Notes: generated by a model not told the origin, from the sequence alone. Counted from the first letter of the stretch, positions 16,481 to 26,209 are shown. The stretch is 62,038 nt of DNA from an uncultured Oscillospiraceae bacterium (GCA_904396495.1 CAJFOJ010000017.1:1-62038); one strand, 5' to 3'. Numbers and translations: made by a program.

Positions 16481-18040
16481 ATGCACATGCCGGAACTCAA
16501 TTTGACAAAGGACATCATCTGTGTCAACGAAACTGTGCTCGATTCCTCTACCGAGCAATCTGTCGAGCTGGACTATCTCCTTCCCGACTACTACCCCAAC
16601 ATCTTTAAGCTCCTCAAAACTCAAATTGTACCCAAAATTCAGTCCCAGAAAGTTTCGGGGAACAAGCTTTACCTGGACGGCGTTTCCGCGGTTAAAGTGC
16701 TGTACCTGGCGGAGGAGACAAACCGCATCTGCTCCATCGAGCAAACCGTCCCCTTTTCCAAAACCATCGACTTGGCCTCCGAGTGCCAAAACCCTGTTGT
16801 GCGGGTGACGGCGCGCTGCTATTTTGTCAACGCCCGGGCCGTCAACCAAAGACGCTTGGACATCCGCGGTGGAATCAGCTGCAAAATTAGGGTGACAGAA
16901 CCCCGGGAGACAACGGCGGTCTGCGGCGGACAGGGAGCGGGTCTGCAATTCCACCTGACGCCCATGTCGGTTTGCGACGGCAGAAAACACGCCGTCAAAC
17001 AGTTCACCGTCACCGATGAGTTGGAATTGGGTTACTCCAAACCCGCCTTCCAGTCGATGCTTAACTACCACTGCACCATCTCACCCACCGACTATAAAAT
17101 TATCGCCAACAAGGTCATCTGCAAAGGCGATTTACTGCTCCATATCCTCTATATGCCTACAGGGGACTCCCCCACACCCGAGCCTATGGATTTTTCCATC
17201 CCTGTAAGTCAAATTGTCGACGTGCCAGGGGTGGAGGAAGACTATAACTGCGACGTCTGCTTTAGCGTCGCTTCGGTCACTTTTGAACCAAAGGCCGCTG
17301 AGGGGGAGGAAAGCAAAATCCTCACCTGTGAATTTGTCATCAACGTCTTTTGCACCGGTGATCGGAACAAAGAAATCCTTCTGGCCGACGACGTGTACTC
17401 CACCAGGCTTGAAAGCGCCATGACATCGATGCCGGTGTCGGTGGAGCGTTTTTTGCTTCCCGTCAATCACACCGCCGTTTGCAAACAGATCCTGGACGTG
17501 GACAGCGACAGTTCCATTGCCGGCGTCTACGACGCCTTCTGCACCCTGTCGGAATACACCGCCAAAGTGGAACAGGGCGCTCTGCGGCTGAACGGAATGC
17601 TGGAGGCCACCGTCCTTTGCTTCGATAACGACAACATGCCCTTCGCTGTCGATAAGACCTTCCCCATAGAGATCGCTTTAGACTGCAATCCCGGCGTGGA
17701 GGACTTAAGCTTTATGCCGATGGCCGACATCTTAAACGTGGGATATACCATCAGTTCCCCCACCCAATTGGAACTGCGAGCGGAAATCCGGGTTAGCGGC
17801 TCCATTTACCAGAAAATCCGCTGCAACACCATCTCAGATGTCACCATCAACGAGGAAGCCCCCAAGGACACCACTTCTTGCTGTGCGCTCAGGCTCTACT
17901 ACGCCGACAAGGACGAGGGCGTCTGGGATATTGCCAAACGGTTCGGCACTGCTATGACCGCCGTCATGGAAGAAAACGCCCTAGACTGCGAACGGCTGCC
18001 GGAACCGGCGATGCTGCTTATCCCCATGGTAAATGATTAG
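16481..18040 (+). CDS. SPOCS (DUF3794) and LysM domain protein
   Basis: A 519-residue protein of the spore-coat-associated SPOCS family. DUF3794-type repeats span roughly residues 25-120, 185-290 and 330-445. A C-terminal LysM-like domain (about 468-517, with VWDIAKRFGTAMTAVMEEN and LLIPM) could bind peptidoglycan. There is no signal peptide, as expected for a protein made in the mother cell and placed on the forespore. ATG 16481 is preferred: AAAGGA ends 6 nt before it and abuts the alternative ATG 16475. It lies directly before spoIVA, supporting a role in coat or cortex assembly. Confidence 0.85.
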   Translation: MHMPELNLTKDIICVNETVLDSSTEQSVELDYLLPDYYPNIFKLLKTQIVPKIQSQKVSGNKLYLDGVSAVKVLYLAEETNRICSIEQTVPFSKTIDLASECQNPVVRVTARCYFVNARAVNQRRLDIRGGISCKIRVTEPRETTAVCGGQGAGLQFHLTPMSVCDGRKHAVKQFTVTDELELGYSKPAFQSMLNYHCTISPTDYKIIANKVICKGDLLLHILYMPTGDSPTPEPMDFSIPVSQIVDVPGVEEDYNCDVCFSVASVTFEPKAAEGEESKILTCEFVINVFCTGDRNKEILLADDVYSTRLESAMTSMPVSVERFLLPVNHTAVCKQILDVDSDSSIAGVYDAFCTLSEYTAKVEQGALRLNGMLEATVLCFDNDNMPFAVDKTFPIEIALDCNPGVEDLSFMPMADILNVGYTISSPTQLELRAEIRVSGSIYQKIRCNTISDVTINEEAPKDTTSCCALRLYYADKDEGVWDIAKRFGTAMTAVMEENALDCERLPEPAMLLIPMVND

Positions 18041-18267
18041 GTAACGGAAAAAGGCGCGGCAACGCCCCGTCGGGAGAATCGCTTTCTCGGCAATGCGGTC
18101 TTGCAGGAAGGTTGCGTGAGACATTTTCACGGTCGTTTTTGAGCTTTTGCCGCGAAAACTATAGCTGCAATTCCGGCCCGAACCGGAACCGGCTCAAATT
18201 TCGAAGAAAGGAAGCTCTTTGCCACAGCAATGAAATAACAGTTGTCAGCAAAGGCATGGTGATTGAT

Positions 18268-19746
18268 ATGGAAAACCAAAATATTTATCATGATATCGCC
18301 CAGCGAACAGGTGGAGATATCTATATCGGCGTAGTCGGGCCAGTCCGGACCGGTAAAAGCACCTTTATCAAAAAGTTTATGGAGACGCTGGTTATCCCCA
18401 ATATGCAAAGCGACTTTATGCGGGAGCGCGCAACCGATGAATTGCCCCAGTCCGCGGCCGGTAAAACCATCATGACCACTGAGCCTAAATTCATCCCCGA
18501 AGAGGCGGTGGAGGTAGAGCTGGAGGGAAACGCCGCTTTAAAGGTCCGACTCATCGACTGCGTGGGCTACATCGTCCCCAGCTCTCTGGGCTACTTTGAA
18601 AACGAGATGCCCCGGATGGTACGAACCCCCTGGTTTGACGAAGAAGTCCCCTTCAACATGGCGGCCGAGGTGGGGACTCAAAAGGTCATCAACGATCACT
18701 CCACCTTGGGGCTCGTCATCACCACCGACGGTAGCATCAGCGACATCCCACGGGACGAATACGAGGAAGCGGAAGAGCGGGTTATCAGTGAACTCAAAGG
18801 CGTCCGCAAGCCTTACATCATCCTTTTAAACACCCAAAACCCCAACAGCCAAAGCACCCGGGAACTCCAGCGGCAGATGGAGGAGAAGTACCAAAAACCT
18901 GTCTATCCTGTCAACTGCCTGGAATTAAGCGAAGAGGACATCAAGGGTATTCTGCAAAAAATCCTCTTTGAGTTCCCGTTAAAGGAAGCCGCCATCGAGC
19001 TTCCCCGCTGGATTATCTCCCTTAACAAAGATCACTGGCTCAAACGTGCGGTGTTCGAGGCCATAAAAGAAGCCGCCTCCGGCATCCGCAAAATCAGCGA
19101 GGTCTCTTCCATCGGCGAAAAGCTGGGCGGCTGCGAGTACATCACCAATGCCTCCGTCGACCGCATCGATTTGGGCAAGGGCCAGGCCAACATCACTATC
19201 ACCCTCCAGCCCCAGCTGTTCTACCAGATCCTCGGCGAGGCCACCGGCCTGCAGATCGACGGCGAGGCGGGCCTCATGCCCTGCATGATCGAATTGGCCG
19301 CCTGCAAGCGGGAGTACGACAAGTTAAAGGGCGCTCTGGATGAAGTAGCTGCAACCGGTTACGGTATCGTCATGCCCTCCATGGATGAACTGTCCTTAGA
19401 GGAGCCAGAGATCGTCAAGCAGGGCGGCAAGTACGGGGTGAAGCTGAGAGCTTCCGCCCCCAGCATCCACATGATGCGTGCCGACATCACCACCGAAGTA
19501 AGCCCCATCGTCGGCAGCGAAAAACAATCGGAAGAGCTTGTGATGTTCCTCTTAAAAGAGTTCGAGGAAAACCCCAAGAAGATTTGGGAATCGAACATCT
19601 TCGGCAAATCCCTCCACGAGCTGGTAAACGAAGGGCTTCACAACAAGCTATACCGGATGCCTACCGACGCCCGGATGAAGCTCCAGGAAACCATCGAGCG
19701 GATCATCAACGACGGTTGCAATGGCCTGGTCTGCCTCATTCTCTAA
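18268..19746 (+). CDS. spoIVA: stage IV sporulation protein A, coat morphogenetic ATPase
   Basis: Hydrolyses ATP to polymerise into the basement layer of the spore coat on the outer forespore membrane. The chosen start, ATG 18268 with GGTG 6 nt upstream, gives 492 residues, the length of the Bacillus protein. The Walker A motif is GPVRTGKS near residues 24-31, and the C-terminus (NDGCNGLVCLIL) matches the membrane-anchoring end. The 227 bp upstream contain a small hairpin but no clear sporulation promoter, so it may be transcribed from ahead of the SPOCS gene. Confidence 0.96.
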   Translation: MENQNIYHDIAQRTGGDIYIGVVGPVRTGKSTFIKKFMETLVIPNMQSDFMRERATDELPQSAAGKTIMTTEPKFIPEEAVEVELEGNAALKVRLIDCVGYIVPSSLGYFENEMPRMVRTPWFDEEVPFNMAAEVGTQKVINDHSTLGLVITTDGSISDIPRDEYEEAEERVISELKGVRKPYIILLNTQNPNSQSTRELQRQMEEKYQKPVYPVNCLELSEEDIKGILQKILFEFPLKEAAIELPRWIISLNKDHWLKRAVFEAIKEAASGIRKISEVSSIGEKLGGCEYITNASVDRIDLGKGQANITITLQPQLFYQILGEATGLQIDGEAGLMPCMIELAACKREYDKLKGALDEVAATGYGIVMPSMDELSLEEPEIVKQGGKYGVKLRASAPSIHMMRADITTEVSPIVGSEKQSEELVMFLLKEFEENPKKIWESNIFGKSLHELVNEGLHNKLYRMPTDARMKLQETIERIINDGCNGLVCLIL

Positions 19747-19755
19747 AAAGGTGTA

Positions 19756-19790
19756 AAAGGAAGCGGGTGAAGCCCCGCTTCCTTTTGGTT
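19756..19790 (+). terminator. terminator of spoIVA
   Basis: AAAGGAAGCGGG pairs with CCCCGCTTCCTTT around a TGAAG loop, followed by TTGGTTTTT. Confidence 0.92.
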
Positions 19791-19836
19791 TTTCCCCCTT
19801 GCCCCACCGAATATTTCCCAAAAGCGCTGCCAATAC

Positions 19837-19865
19837 TTGACAGGCATTCTAAAATCGAATATAAT
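19837..19865 (+). promoter_or_regulatory. sigma-A promoter of smsC-smsB
   Basis: Perfect consensus TTGACA (19837-19842), 17-bp spacer, TATAAT (19860-19865), about 107 bp before smsC. The leader holds a short inverted repeat CTGGGAAA / TTTCCCCAG near 19891-19912. No Rrf2/IscR-type operator could be assigned. Confidence 0.9.
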
Positions 19866-19971
19866 AAGAATATTAATTCATAGTTAATCACTGGGAAAAC
19901 GGATTTCCCCAGTTGTTACGATGTTTCAAAAAGCTGCTGACAGGCAGAGAAGTCAAAAGGAGGTAACTTTT

Positions 19972-20688
19972 ATGCTCCAGCTTCAAAATATCTCCTGGGT
20001 GCTGCCCAGCGGAGAAGAAATCTTAAAAGACGTTTCCCTCACCGTCCCAAAGGGCAAGCTGACGGTGGTCACCGGCCCCAACGGCGGCGGCAAAACCTCT
20101 TTGGCCAAAATCATCGCGGGCCTGGAAACCCCCACCTCCGGAAAAATCTTTTTCGACGGGGAGGACATCACCGGTCTTGACACCACCGAACGGGCTCAGA
20201 AAGGCATCAGCTACGCCTTTCAGCAACCAGTCCGTTTCAAGGGGTTGTCGGTGCGGGATCTTTTGGAGCTCTCGGCGGGGAAAAAGCTCATGGAAGCCGA
20301 TTACTGCGAGCTTTTAGGCAGTGTCGGGCTCTGCGCCCACGACTATATTGACCGAGAGGTCAACGCGAGCCTTTCCGGCGGGGAAATCAAACGAATTGAA
20401 ATCGCCACCGTACTGGCCCGCAACACCCGCCTATCGGTATTCGACGAGCCGGAGGCCGGCATCGATTTGTGGAGTTTTTCCGGCCTTATAGACGTGTTCC
20501 AACAACAAAAAAACAACGAGCATTCCATGCTGATCATCTCCCATCAGGAGCGGATTTTGCAGATCGCCGACGAAATCATCGTCATCGCCGACGGAAAAGT
20601 GCGCACTTCAGGTTCCAAGGAAGAAGTTCTACCCGGCCTGTTGGAAGGTGAAAAAGCGAACCAGTGCCCCTTGGGAAAGGAGGTTTGA
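19972..20688 (+). CDS. smsC: SufC-like Fe-S assembly ATPase (SmsC)
   Basis: A 238-residue ABC ATPase that powers Fe-S cluster assembly with the SufB-like protein. Walker A is GPNGGGKTS, the signature is SLSGGEIKRIEIA, and Walker B is RLSVFDEPEAGIDLWS, all of SufC type. ATG 19972 follows AAAGGAGGT. The partner gene starts 4 bp after the stop. No sufS, sufU or sufD is nearby, matching the minimal two-gene SUF-like systems called SMS; I assign the symbol on that basis. Confidence 0.88.
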   Translation: MLQLQNISWVLPSGEEILKDVSLTVPKGKLTVVTGPNGGGKTSLAKIIAGLETPTSGKIFFDGEDITGLDTTERAQKGISYAFQQPVRFKGLSVRDLLELSAGKKLMEADYCELLGSVGLCAHDYIDREVNASLSGGEIKRIEIATVLARNTRLSVFDEPEAGIDLWSFSGLIDVFQQQKNNEHSMLIISHQERILQIADEIIVIADGKVRTSGSKEEVLPGLLEGEKANQCPLGKEV

Positions 20689-20692
20689 TTGT

Positions 20693-21613
20693 ATGAAAAA
20701 CATCACCGAAAAGCTGCTGGAAATGGTCTCCGACTGGAAAGGGGCCTTTAACGGCGCGTACAATATTAGGGAGGACGGCCAATGCGCCGGACGGCAATCC
20801 TCCCCCAACATCCAAATCGATTCAAAGGAGGACGGTCCCGGCCTTGTCATTCACATCAAGCCGGGTACTCAAAAGGAAACAGTTTACATTCCCGCCTGTG
20901 TTACCCACGGGGATGTTAACGATCTGGTGTACAACGACTTTTATGTGGGAGAGGGCGCCGATGTGACCATTGTTGCCGGATGCGGCGTCCACAACGACAG
21001 CGAAGAGGAGGCCCGCCACAACGGTATCCACCGCTTCTTCCTGGAGAAGGGAGCTCACGTGCTCTATCGGGAAAAACACATCGGCACCGGCAATGGCGCC
21101 GGCCTTAAACGCATTGATCCCGTCACCGACATCTATCTCAAAGAAGACGCCGTCATGGAGATGGATACCACCCAAATCGGCGGGGTCGACTCCACGCTCC
21201 GCAAAACCAACGCCGTTTTGCAGGCCAGGGCCAAGCTCATCATCCACGAGCACCTGATGACCAACGGCCACGAAACGGCCAAAACCGACTTTGCCGTGGA
21301 TTTAAACGGCGAGGACTGCGGCGTCGACCTGATCTCCCGGTCGGTGGCGAGGGATTTCTCCCATCAGGAGTACCACTCCCAGATAAACGGCAACGCCCGC
21401 TGCACTGGCCACTCAGAATGCGACGCCATCTTGGTGGGCAACGGTACCGTCAACGCCTCCCCGGATCTGTATGCCGGCCATATCGACGCCTCCCTCATCC
21501 ACGAGGCAGCCATCGGAAAAATCGCCGGGGAGCAGATTTTAAAGCTTAAGACTCTGGGCCTCACCGAGGAACAGGCGGAAGAAAAAATCATCGAAGGTTT
21601 CTTAAAAGGATGA
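20693..21613 (+). CDS. smsB: SufB/SufD-like Fe-S scaffold (SmsB)
   Basis: A 306-residue beta-helical scaffold, much shorter than usual SufB (about 460). It has the C-terminal SufBD core with ARCTGHSECDAILV and the ending HEAAIGKIAGEQILKLKTLG, where the helical C-terminus of SufB/D begins. The N-terminal domain of full-length SufB is missing, as expected for the SMS type. It presumably dimerises and receives ATP-driven motions from SmsC. ATG 20693 follows GGAGGTTTGATT. Confidence 0.87.
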   Translation: MKNITEKLLEMVSDWKGAFNGAYNIREDGQCAGRQSSPNIQIDSKEDGPGLVIHIKPGTQKETVYIPACVTHGDVNDLVYNDFYVGEGADVTIVAGCGVHNDSEEEARHNGIHRFFLEKGAHVLYREKHIGTGNGAGLKRIDPVTDIYLKEDAVMEMDTTQIGGVDSTLRKTNAVLQARAKLIIHEHLMTNGHETAKTDFAVDLNGEDCGVDLISRSVARDFSHQEYHSQINGNARCTGHSECDAILVGNGTVNASPDLYAGHIDASLIHEAAIGKIAGEQILKLKTLGLTEEQAEEKIIEGFLKG

Positions 21614-21660
21614 CCGTCCATCCCGAAAGGTCCGCCTAAGATTACAGATCAACAGGATAG

Positions 21661-21710
21661 GGGCTGAATGGAGTAAATGAATTGCATTTGCTCCATTTGG
21701 CCCATTTTTT
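21661..21710 (+). terminator. terminator of smsCB
   Basis: A 19-bp stem including three wobble pairs (21661-21679 with 21685-21703) around AATTG, followed by a T-run. Confidence 0.92.
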
Positions 21711-21833
21711 CAGAATTTTTCTCTCAGTTGGGGGCGATGGACACATCGCCTCATTCTATTGTCTGTAATTTTATTACAATTTTTTCCGTCTATAACAATC
21801 CAGTGACAGGGCAGTTAAAATTCCGTACAGCCG

Positions 21834-21862
21834 TTGCAAAAATGAAGGGCGCTTGCTATACT
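21834..21862 (+). promoter_or_regulatory. promoter of the 418-residue lipoprotein
   Basis: TTGCAA (21834-21839), 17-bp spacer, TATACT (21857-21862), 40 bp before the start. The region just upstream also holds two small inverted repeats: GGCGATG/CATCGCC at 21733-21750 and TGTAAT/ATTACA at 21764-21778. Confidence 0.7.
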
Positions 21863-21901
21863 GAAAGCACAACGAGACATTCTTGAAGGGAGCTTACCTC
21901 T

Positions 21902-23158
21902 ATGAAAAAAATCCTCCTTCCGCTTTTTTGCCTTTTGGCTATTTTTTGTATAGCGGGCTGTCAAAAATCCCTGGGAACACCAGGGGATATGGCCATTCAA
22001 AACGCCACCCTTATTGACACCTCCAAAGTCAACGAAATCGACAACCTCATTGGCGACAAGCTGATCGCCTACCGGCATAACGGGGAGGCGCTTTTTACAA
22101 GCCAAGTATTAAACTCCGACGCCAGCGGCTACAACACGATCTCTTATTATGACACCGAATTCGGTTATATCGACTGTAATACCAACAAATTTCATAAAGT
22201 CGGGCAGACGATCCCCCTCGCCGGTATCAGCGCCTTCTCTTCCGATGACCGGCGCTACCTCTACTACGTCTACGCCCAATTTCCGAAGGGCGCTTCCTAT
22301 CCCCAGTCCCAGCAGGAATACGACGCCCTCCAGGAGGCCACCCCCACCACCATCCTCCAATACGATACCGAGACAAAAGAGCAAAAATCCTTGGAATTGG
22401 AGGTCCCCATCGCCCTCTACAGCGCCATGGACAATCAAAAAGTGTTTGCCAACAGCGTCAGGGTCACCACCGGGAACATTCCTGAAAAGCCCCGGGCCGC
22501 TATCTTAGATTTTGCAAAGGAAGAAGTAAAAATCTTGTACGACGGCAGCGGCGAAGACGGAGAATCCTGGTCCAGAACCAAAGCCGGAGACCGCTATCTC
22601 TTCTCTCCCGACATCTTCCAGACCGATGATCCCACCGTCCGCATTGTGGACACCGAGGATTATTCCGAAACCACCTTGCCGTTGGAGTTCCCCGAGACCG
22701 AGCAGGACGGATATCGCAGCCTTGAAAATATCGGCGATGTCTTTTACCTCTACACCTCCACCGATGAAAATCGGTTTGACGGCCTTTGCAAATATGTCCC
22801 CACCGAAACCGGTTTTGAAAAGCAGGAGGCGAGCCTCAGCGAGCTGGAACCTCTTTACACTTATTACAGCCAGTTGGTAAAGGATCTGACGGATGAAAAT
22901 GCTGAACAGTTCTTTTCCATCAGCAACACTGTTCCCGGAACCACCGATTATTATCTGTCCATCGAGATTGACGGTTTTACCCCGCCGCCTTTGGGCCACG
23001 GTAGTATGCTCTACCCCACTACAGGGGAAAATTTCATTCTCTGTTCTGGAACTGACCTGATATGGGAATGGCTGCCGGTCCGTACCTTGCATAGCGACTA
23101 CCAATTTTACTACGTTACTGGGGAAGAAATCGATCGGGCGTTGGGTAACAACAAATAG
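21902..23158 (+). CDS. putative lipoprotein of unknown function
   Basis: A 418-residue exported lipoprotein with a signal peptide and lipobox ending IAGC (Cys20). I do not recognise a named family. The body is rich in Tyr, Asp and Thr with regularly spaced beta-type segments such as RRYLYYVYAQFP and DRYLFSPDIF, consistent with a beta-propeller-like fold, but this is a guess. It is a single-gene unit with its own promoter and terminator, placed between the Fe-S genes and a germination gene. Confidence 0.75.
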   Translation: MKKILLPLFCLLAIFCIAGCQKSLGTPGDMAIQNATLIDTSKVNEIDNLIGDKLIAYRHNGEALFTSQVLNSDASGYNTISYYDTEFGYIDCNTNKFHKVGQTIPLAGISAFSSDDRRYLYYVYAQFPKGASYPQSQQEYDALQEATPTTILQYDTETKEQKSLELEVPIALYSAMDNQKVFANSVRVTTGNIPEKPRAAILDFAKEEVKILYDGSGEDGESWSRTKAGDRYLFSPDIFQTDDPTVRIVDTEDYSETTLPLEFPETEQDGYRSLENIGDVFYLYTSTDENRFDGLCKYVPTETGFEKQEASLSELEPLYTYYSQLVKDLTDENAEQFFSISNTVPGTTDYYLSIEIDGFTPPPLGHGSMLYPTTGENFILCSGTDLIWEWLPVRTLHSDYQFYYVTGEEIDRALGNNK

Positions 23159-23172
23159 TAGCACCCGCTTTC

Positions 23173-23216
23173 AAGATACAAAAGCAGAAATTTCCTTCTG
23201 CTTTTGTATCTTTTTC
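23173..23216 (+). terminator. terminator of the lipoprotein gene
   Basis: A perfect 17-bp stem (23173-23189 with 23196-23212) with loop ATTTCC and a T-run. Confidence 0.95.
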
Positions 23217-23272
23217 CTTTTCTGGGGAAACTAAAGGTAATTGCAATACCGCAGAAAGGGCTGATACCTGGA

Positions 23273-24700
23273 ATGAAACAAACTTCTTCCTTCCAAACAG
23301 ACTATTTATTCAATACCCAAACTATGAACCGGCTTCTCCGCATCGACGAAAGCTTTGACGTCATTGGACGGGAAATCCTGATCGGCCGCCGCAAGGCGAC
23401 TCTTTATTTTATCGATGGATTTGCCAAAGACGACATCATGGAAAAAATTATGGAATTCTTTATGGGGATCGACGAGAAAAAAGAAGCAGAGATCCACTCC
23501 GCCGCCGATTTCTCCGCCCTCATGATCCCCTATGTGGAATGCGACCTCATCACTTCCTACGACCAGGCCGTCACCGCCGTCCTTTCCGGCACCATTGCCC
23601 TGGTGGCGGAGGGTTTTTCCCAGTGCATCCTCATCGACGCGAGGACCTATCCCGCCCGGGGCGTCACCGAGCCGGAGGATGACCGGGTGCTCCGCGGCTC
23701 CCACGACGGCTTTGTGGAAACGCTGGTCTTCAACACTGCCCTCATCCGGCGGCGAATCCGCGACCCTCAACTCACCATGGACATCGCCCAAATCGGCCAT
23801 AAATCCAAAACCGATGTGGTGGTCTGTTACCTCAAGGACAAGGCAAACCCCAAGATGCTCAAGGCCATCAAAGAGCGGCTCTCCCAAATCTCCGTCAACA
23901 CCCTGACCATGGGGCAGGAAAGCCTGGCCGAATGCCTCGTGAAACCCCAGTGGTGGAACCCCTTCCCCCGCATCCGTTACACTGAACGGCCGGATACCGC
24001 CTCCGCCAGCGTCATGGAGGGAAGTATCCTTGTCATCACCGACAACTCTCCCTCGGTGATGATTTTCCCCACCTCCATCTTCGACTTCGTCCAGGATGCA
24101 AACGATTTTTATTTTCCCCCGCTGGTTGGCAGCTATCTGCGCCTGGTCCGGATGGTGGTATTTTTGCTCACCCTCTTTTTGACGCCGGTTTGGTACCTGC
24201 TCCTAAAAAACCCCGAATGGATTCCCTCCTGGCTCGATTTCATCAAGGTGACAGAACCTAACTCCGTCCCTATCCTGGCCCAGCTGCTCATCGTTGAACT
24301 GGTTATCGACGGGTTAAAGCTCGCCTCCCTTAATACCCCCAGCGTGTTGAGCAATTCCTTCAGCGTGGTGGGCGCCTTGATTTTAGGGGATTTCGCCGTC
24401 AAAGCCAACTGGTTTGTGCCGGAAGTGGTGCTCTACATGGCCTTTGTGGCCATCGCCGGGTTTACCCAGCCGAGCTTTGAACTGGGGTACGCCCTCAAAT
24501 TTTTCCGGGTGATCCTCCTTATCCTGACCGGCCTGTTTAACCTTTGGGGCTTTATCGGCGGCATGGTTTTGCTCCTTGCTGTCCTCTGCTGTACCCGTAC
24601 TTTAGACGGCAGGCGTTACCTCCACCCCCTCATCCCCTTCCACGGCAAAGAACTCTTAAGCTTATTGATCCGCCGCCCCATCAAGCAAAGCAAAAACTGA
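23273..24700 (+). CDS. GerA-family spore germination protein, SpoVAF-like
   Basis: A 475-residue membrane protein of the GerA receptor A-subunit family. The soluble N-terminal part (about 1-285) includes ITSYDQAVTAVLSGTIALV and DDRVLRGSHDGFVETL, a family hallmark. Four to six membrane helices lie in about residues 288-455. Length and motifs favour SpoVAF, which accompanies the SpoVA dipicolinate channel, but no spoVA genes are present here. A long upstream extension to 23204 would cover the preceding terminator and is rejected. The start is ATG 23273. Confidence 0.85.
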   Translation: MKQTSSFQTDYLFNTQTMNRLLRIDESFDVIGREILIGRRKATLYFIDGFAKDDIMEKIMEFFMGIDEKKEAEIHSAADFSALMIPYVECDLITSYDQAVTAVLSGTIALVAEGFSQCILIDARTYPARGVTEPEDDRVLRGSHDGFVETLVFNTALIRRRIRDPQLTMDIAQIGHKSKTDVVVCYLKDKANPKMLKAIKERLSQISVNTLTMGQESLAECLVKPQWWNPFPRIRYTERPDTASASVMEGSILVITDNSPSVMIFPTSIFDFVQDANDFYFPPLVGSYLRLVRMVVFLLTLFLTPVWYLLLKNPEWIPSWLDFIKVTEPNSVPILAQLLIVELVIDGLKLASLNTPSVLSNSFSVVGALILGDFAVKANWFVPEVVLYMAFVAIAGFTQPSFELGYALKFFRVILLILTGLFNLWGFIGGMVLLLAVLCCTRTLDGRRYLHPLIPFHGKELLSLLIRRPIKQSKN

Positions 24701-24733
24701 AAAAATCCTCCTGCCAAAGCAGGAGGATTTTTT
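24700..24733. terminator. bidirectional terminator
   Basis: AAAAAATCCTCCTGC pairs with GCAGGAGGATTTTTT around CAAA. It ends the germination gene on the plus strand and the phosphomutase operon on the minus strand. Confidence 0.95.
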
Positions 24734-24757
24734 CAATATGAGAAAGAATAAACAGGA

Positions 24758-26170
24758 TTACAAACCTAAAAATTCCCGCATGGTATCGGTGATTTCCACA
24801 GCCCGGGTGTAAGTTTCCATTTCACAGAAAATGCGGATTAAGGGCTCTGTGCCGGAAAAGCGGCAGATGATCCAGCCGCCATTTTTAAAGTACACCTTGC
24901 AGCCATCCATATAGGAGACTTTTTCCACTTCTTCATCGAACTGGGGAAGTTTTTTCTCGACAAACAGCAGCTCGTTGAGCTCATCCTTTTTCTCCTGGGA
25001 GAAGCGGCAGTCGTATTCGCTCATCTCACAGTGACCGTAGGTGTCCTTGATCTCCTTCAAAATGGCGTTTAGGGGCTTCCCGATGGCACAGGTCATCTCG
25101 ACCAGCAGTGCGGCGGCGTAAATGCCGTCCTTGCCGCTGATGTGGCCTTTGACCGTCAATCCGCCGGAGCTCTCCCCGCCGATGATGGCGCCGGTCTCAT
25201 CCATCTTTTCTGAGATCCACTTAAACCCGACAGGAACTTCATAGCAGGTTTGGCCAAAGCTTTTCGCCAAACGATCCAGCAGATGGGTGGTGGCGATGTT
25301 GCGGACACAATCGCCCTTCCAGCCCTTGTATTTCACCAGGTAATAGTAGAGCAACACCAGGATGTCGTTGGGGTGGATAAAGGTCCCCTCCGAATCGATG
25401 AGGCCAATCCGGTCGGCGTCGCCGTCGGTACCGATGCCCAGGTCATAGTGACCCTCCACCACCATGTTTGAAAGCCTCGACAGCGTCTTGGCGGAGGGGG
25501 AGGGCAATCTTCCGCCGAACAAGGCGTCGTGGCGGTCGTTGATGACGTCCACGTCGCAGCGGCAGGTTAACAGGATGGTCTGTAAAGAGGTCTTAGACAC
25601 ACCGAACATGGGGTCTAACAGCACTTTGACATGCTTATTCTTAATAGTATCGATGTCGATAAACGACAGGATGCTGTCGATATAATCGTTCATGGGTTCG
25701 ATATATTCGACTATACCTTTTTGCACCGCCTCGTCGAAGTCCATCCGGTGGATATCGGACTCCGACACCTTGGAGATGTAATCTTCCAAATCGTTGGTGA
25801 CTTCCTTTGTCGCGTCGCGTCCGCCCTCGGTAAAGACCTTGACGCCATTGTATTCCGCGGGGTTGTGAGAGGCGGTGACAGCCATGCCGTATTTGGCGCC
25901 GGTCTTTTTCACCGCAAACATAATCAGAGGAGTGGGAGCCTCCACGTCGATAAACTGCACATGGATGTTGTTGCCGGCAAACACGCTGGAAATCCACTGT
26001 GCGCTGATGTCCGACAGGAAACGGCGGTCGTAACCGATAATCAGCGGGGTGTTTTCCACATGCTCATCCTTCATTTTATGTACCAGGCCCTGGGCCAAAA
26101 GCTCCAGGTTTGCCTTTGTGAATTCGTCGCCAATAATCGCACGGAATCCACCTGTGCCAAATTTAATCAT
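24758..26170 (-). CDS. phosphoglucomutase/phosphomannomutase family protein
   Basis: A 470-residue alpha-D-phosphohexomutase interconverting hexose 1- and 6-phosphates. The phosphoserine loop is TASHNPAEYNG, the metal loop DGDADRIG, the sugar-binding loop GGESSGGL, and the phosphate-binding loop RFSGTEPLIRI. ATG 26170 is chosen because GAGGAG is 9 nt upstream; the ATG at 26179 abuts the ribosome site. It is third in an operon with a GHMP kinase and a nucleotidyltransferase, suggesting one sugar-activation pathway. Confidence 0.93.
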   Translation of the reverse strand: MIKFGTGGFRAIIGDEFTKANLELLAQGLVHKMKDEHVENTPLIIGYDRRFLSDISAQWISSVFAGNNIHVQFIDVEAPTPLIMFAVKKTGAKYGMAVTASHNPAEYNGVKVFTEGGRDATKEVTNDLEDYISKVSESDIHRMDFDEAVQKGIVEYIEPMNDYIDSILSFIDIDTIKNKHVKVLLDPMFGVSKTSLQTILLTCRCDVDVINDRHDALFGGRLPSPSAKTLSRLSNMVVEGHYDLGIGTDGDADRIGLIDSEGTFIHPNDILVLLYYYLVKYKGWKGDCVRNIATTHLLDRLAKSFGQTCYEVPVGFKWISEKMDETGAIIGGESSGGLTVKGHISGKDGIYAAALLVEMTCAIGKPLNAILKEIKDTYGHCEMSEYDCRFSQEKKDELNELLFVEKKLPQFDEEVEKVSYMDGCKVYFKNGGWIICRFSGTEPLIRIFCEMETYTRAVEITDTMREFLGL

Positions 26171-26209
26171 AGCTTGCATCTCCTCTGTATTGAATCTCTT
26201 TGTATTATT

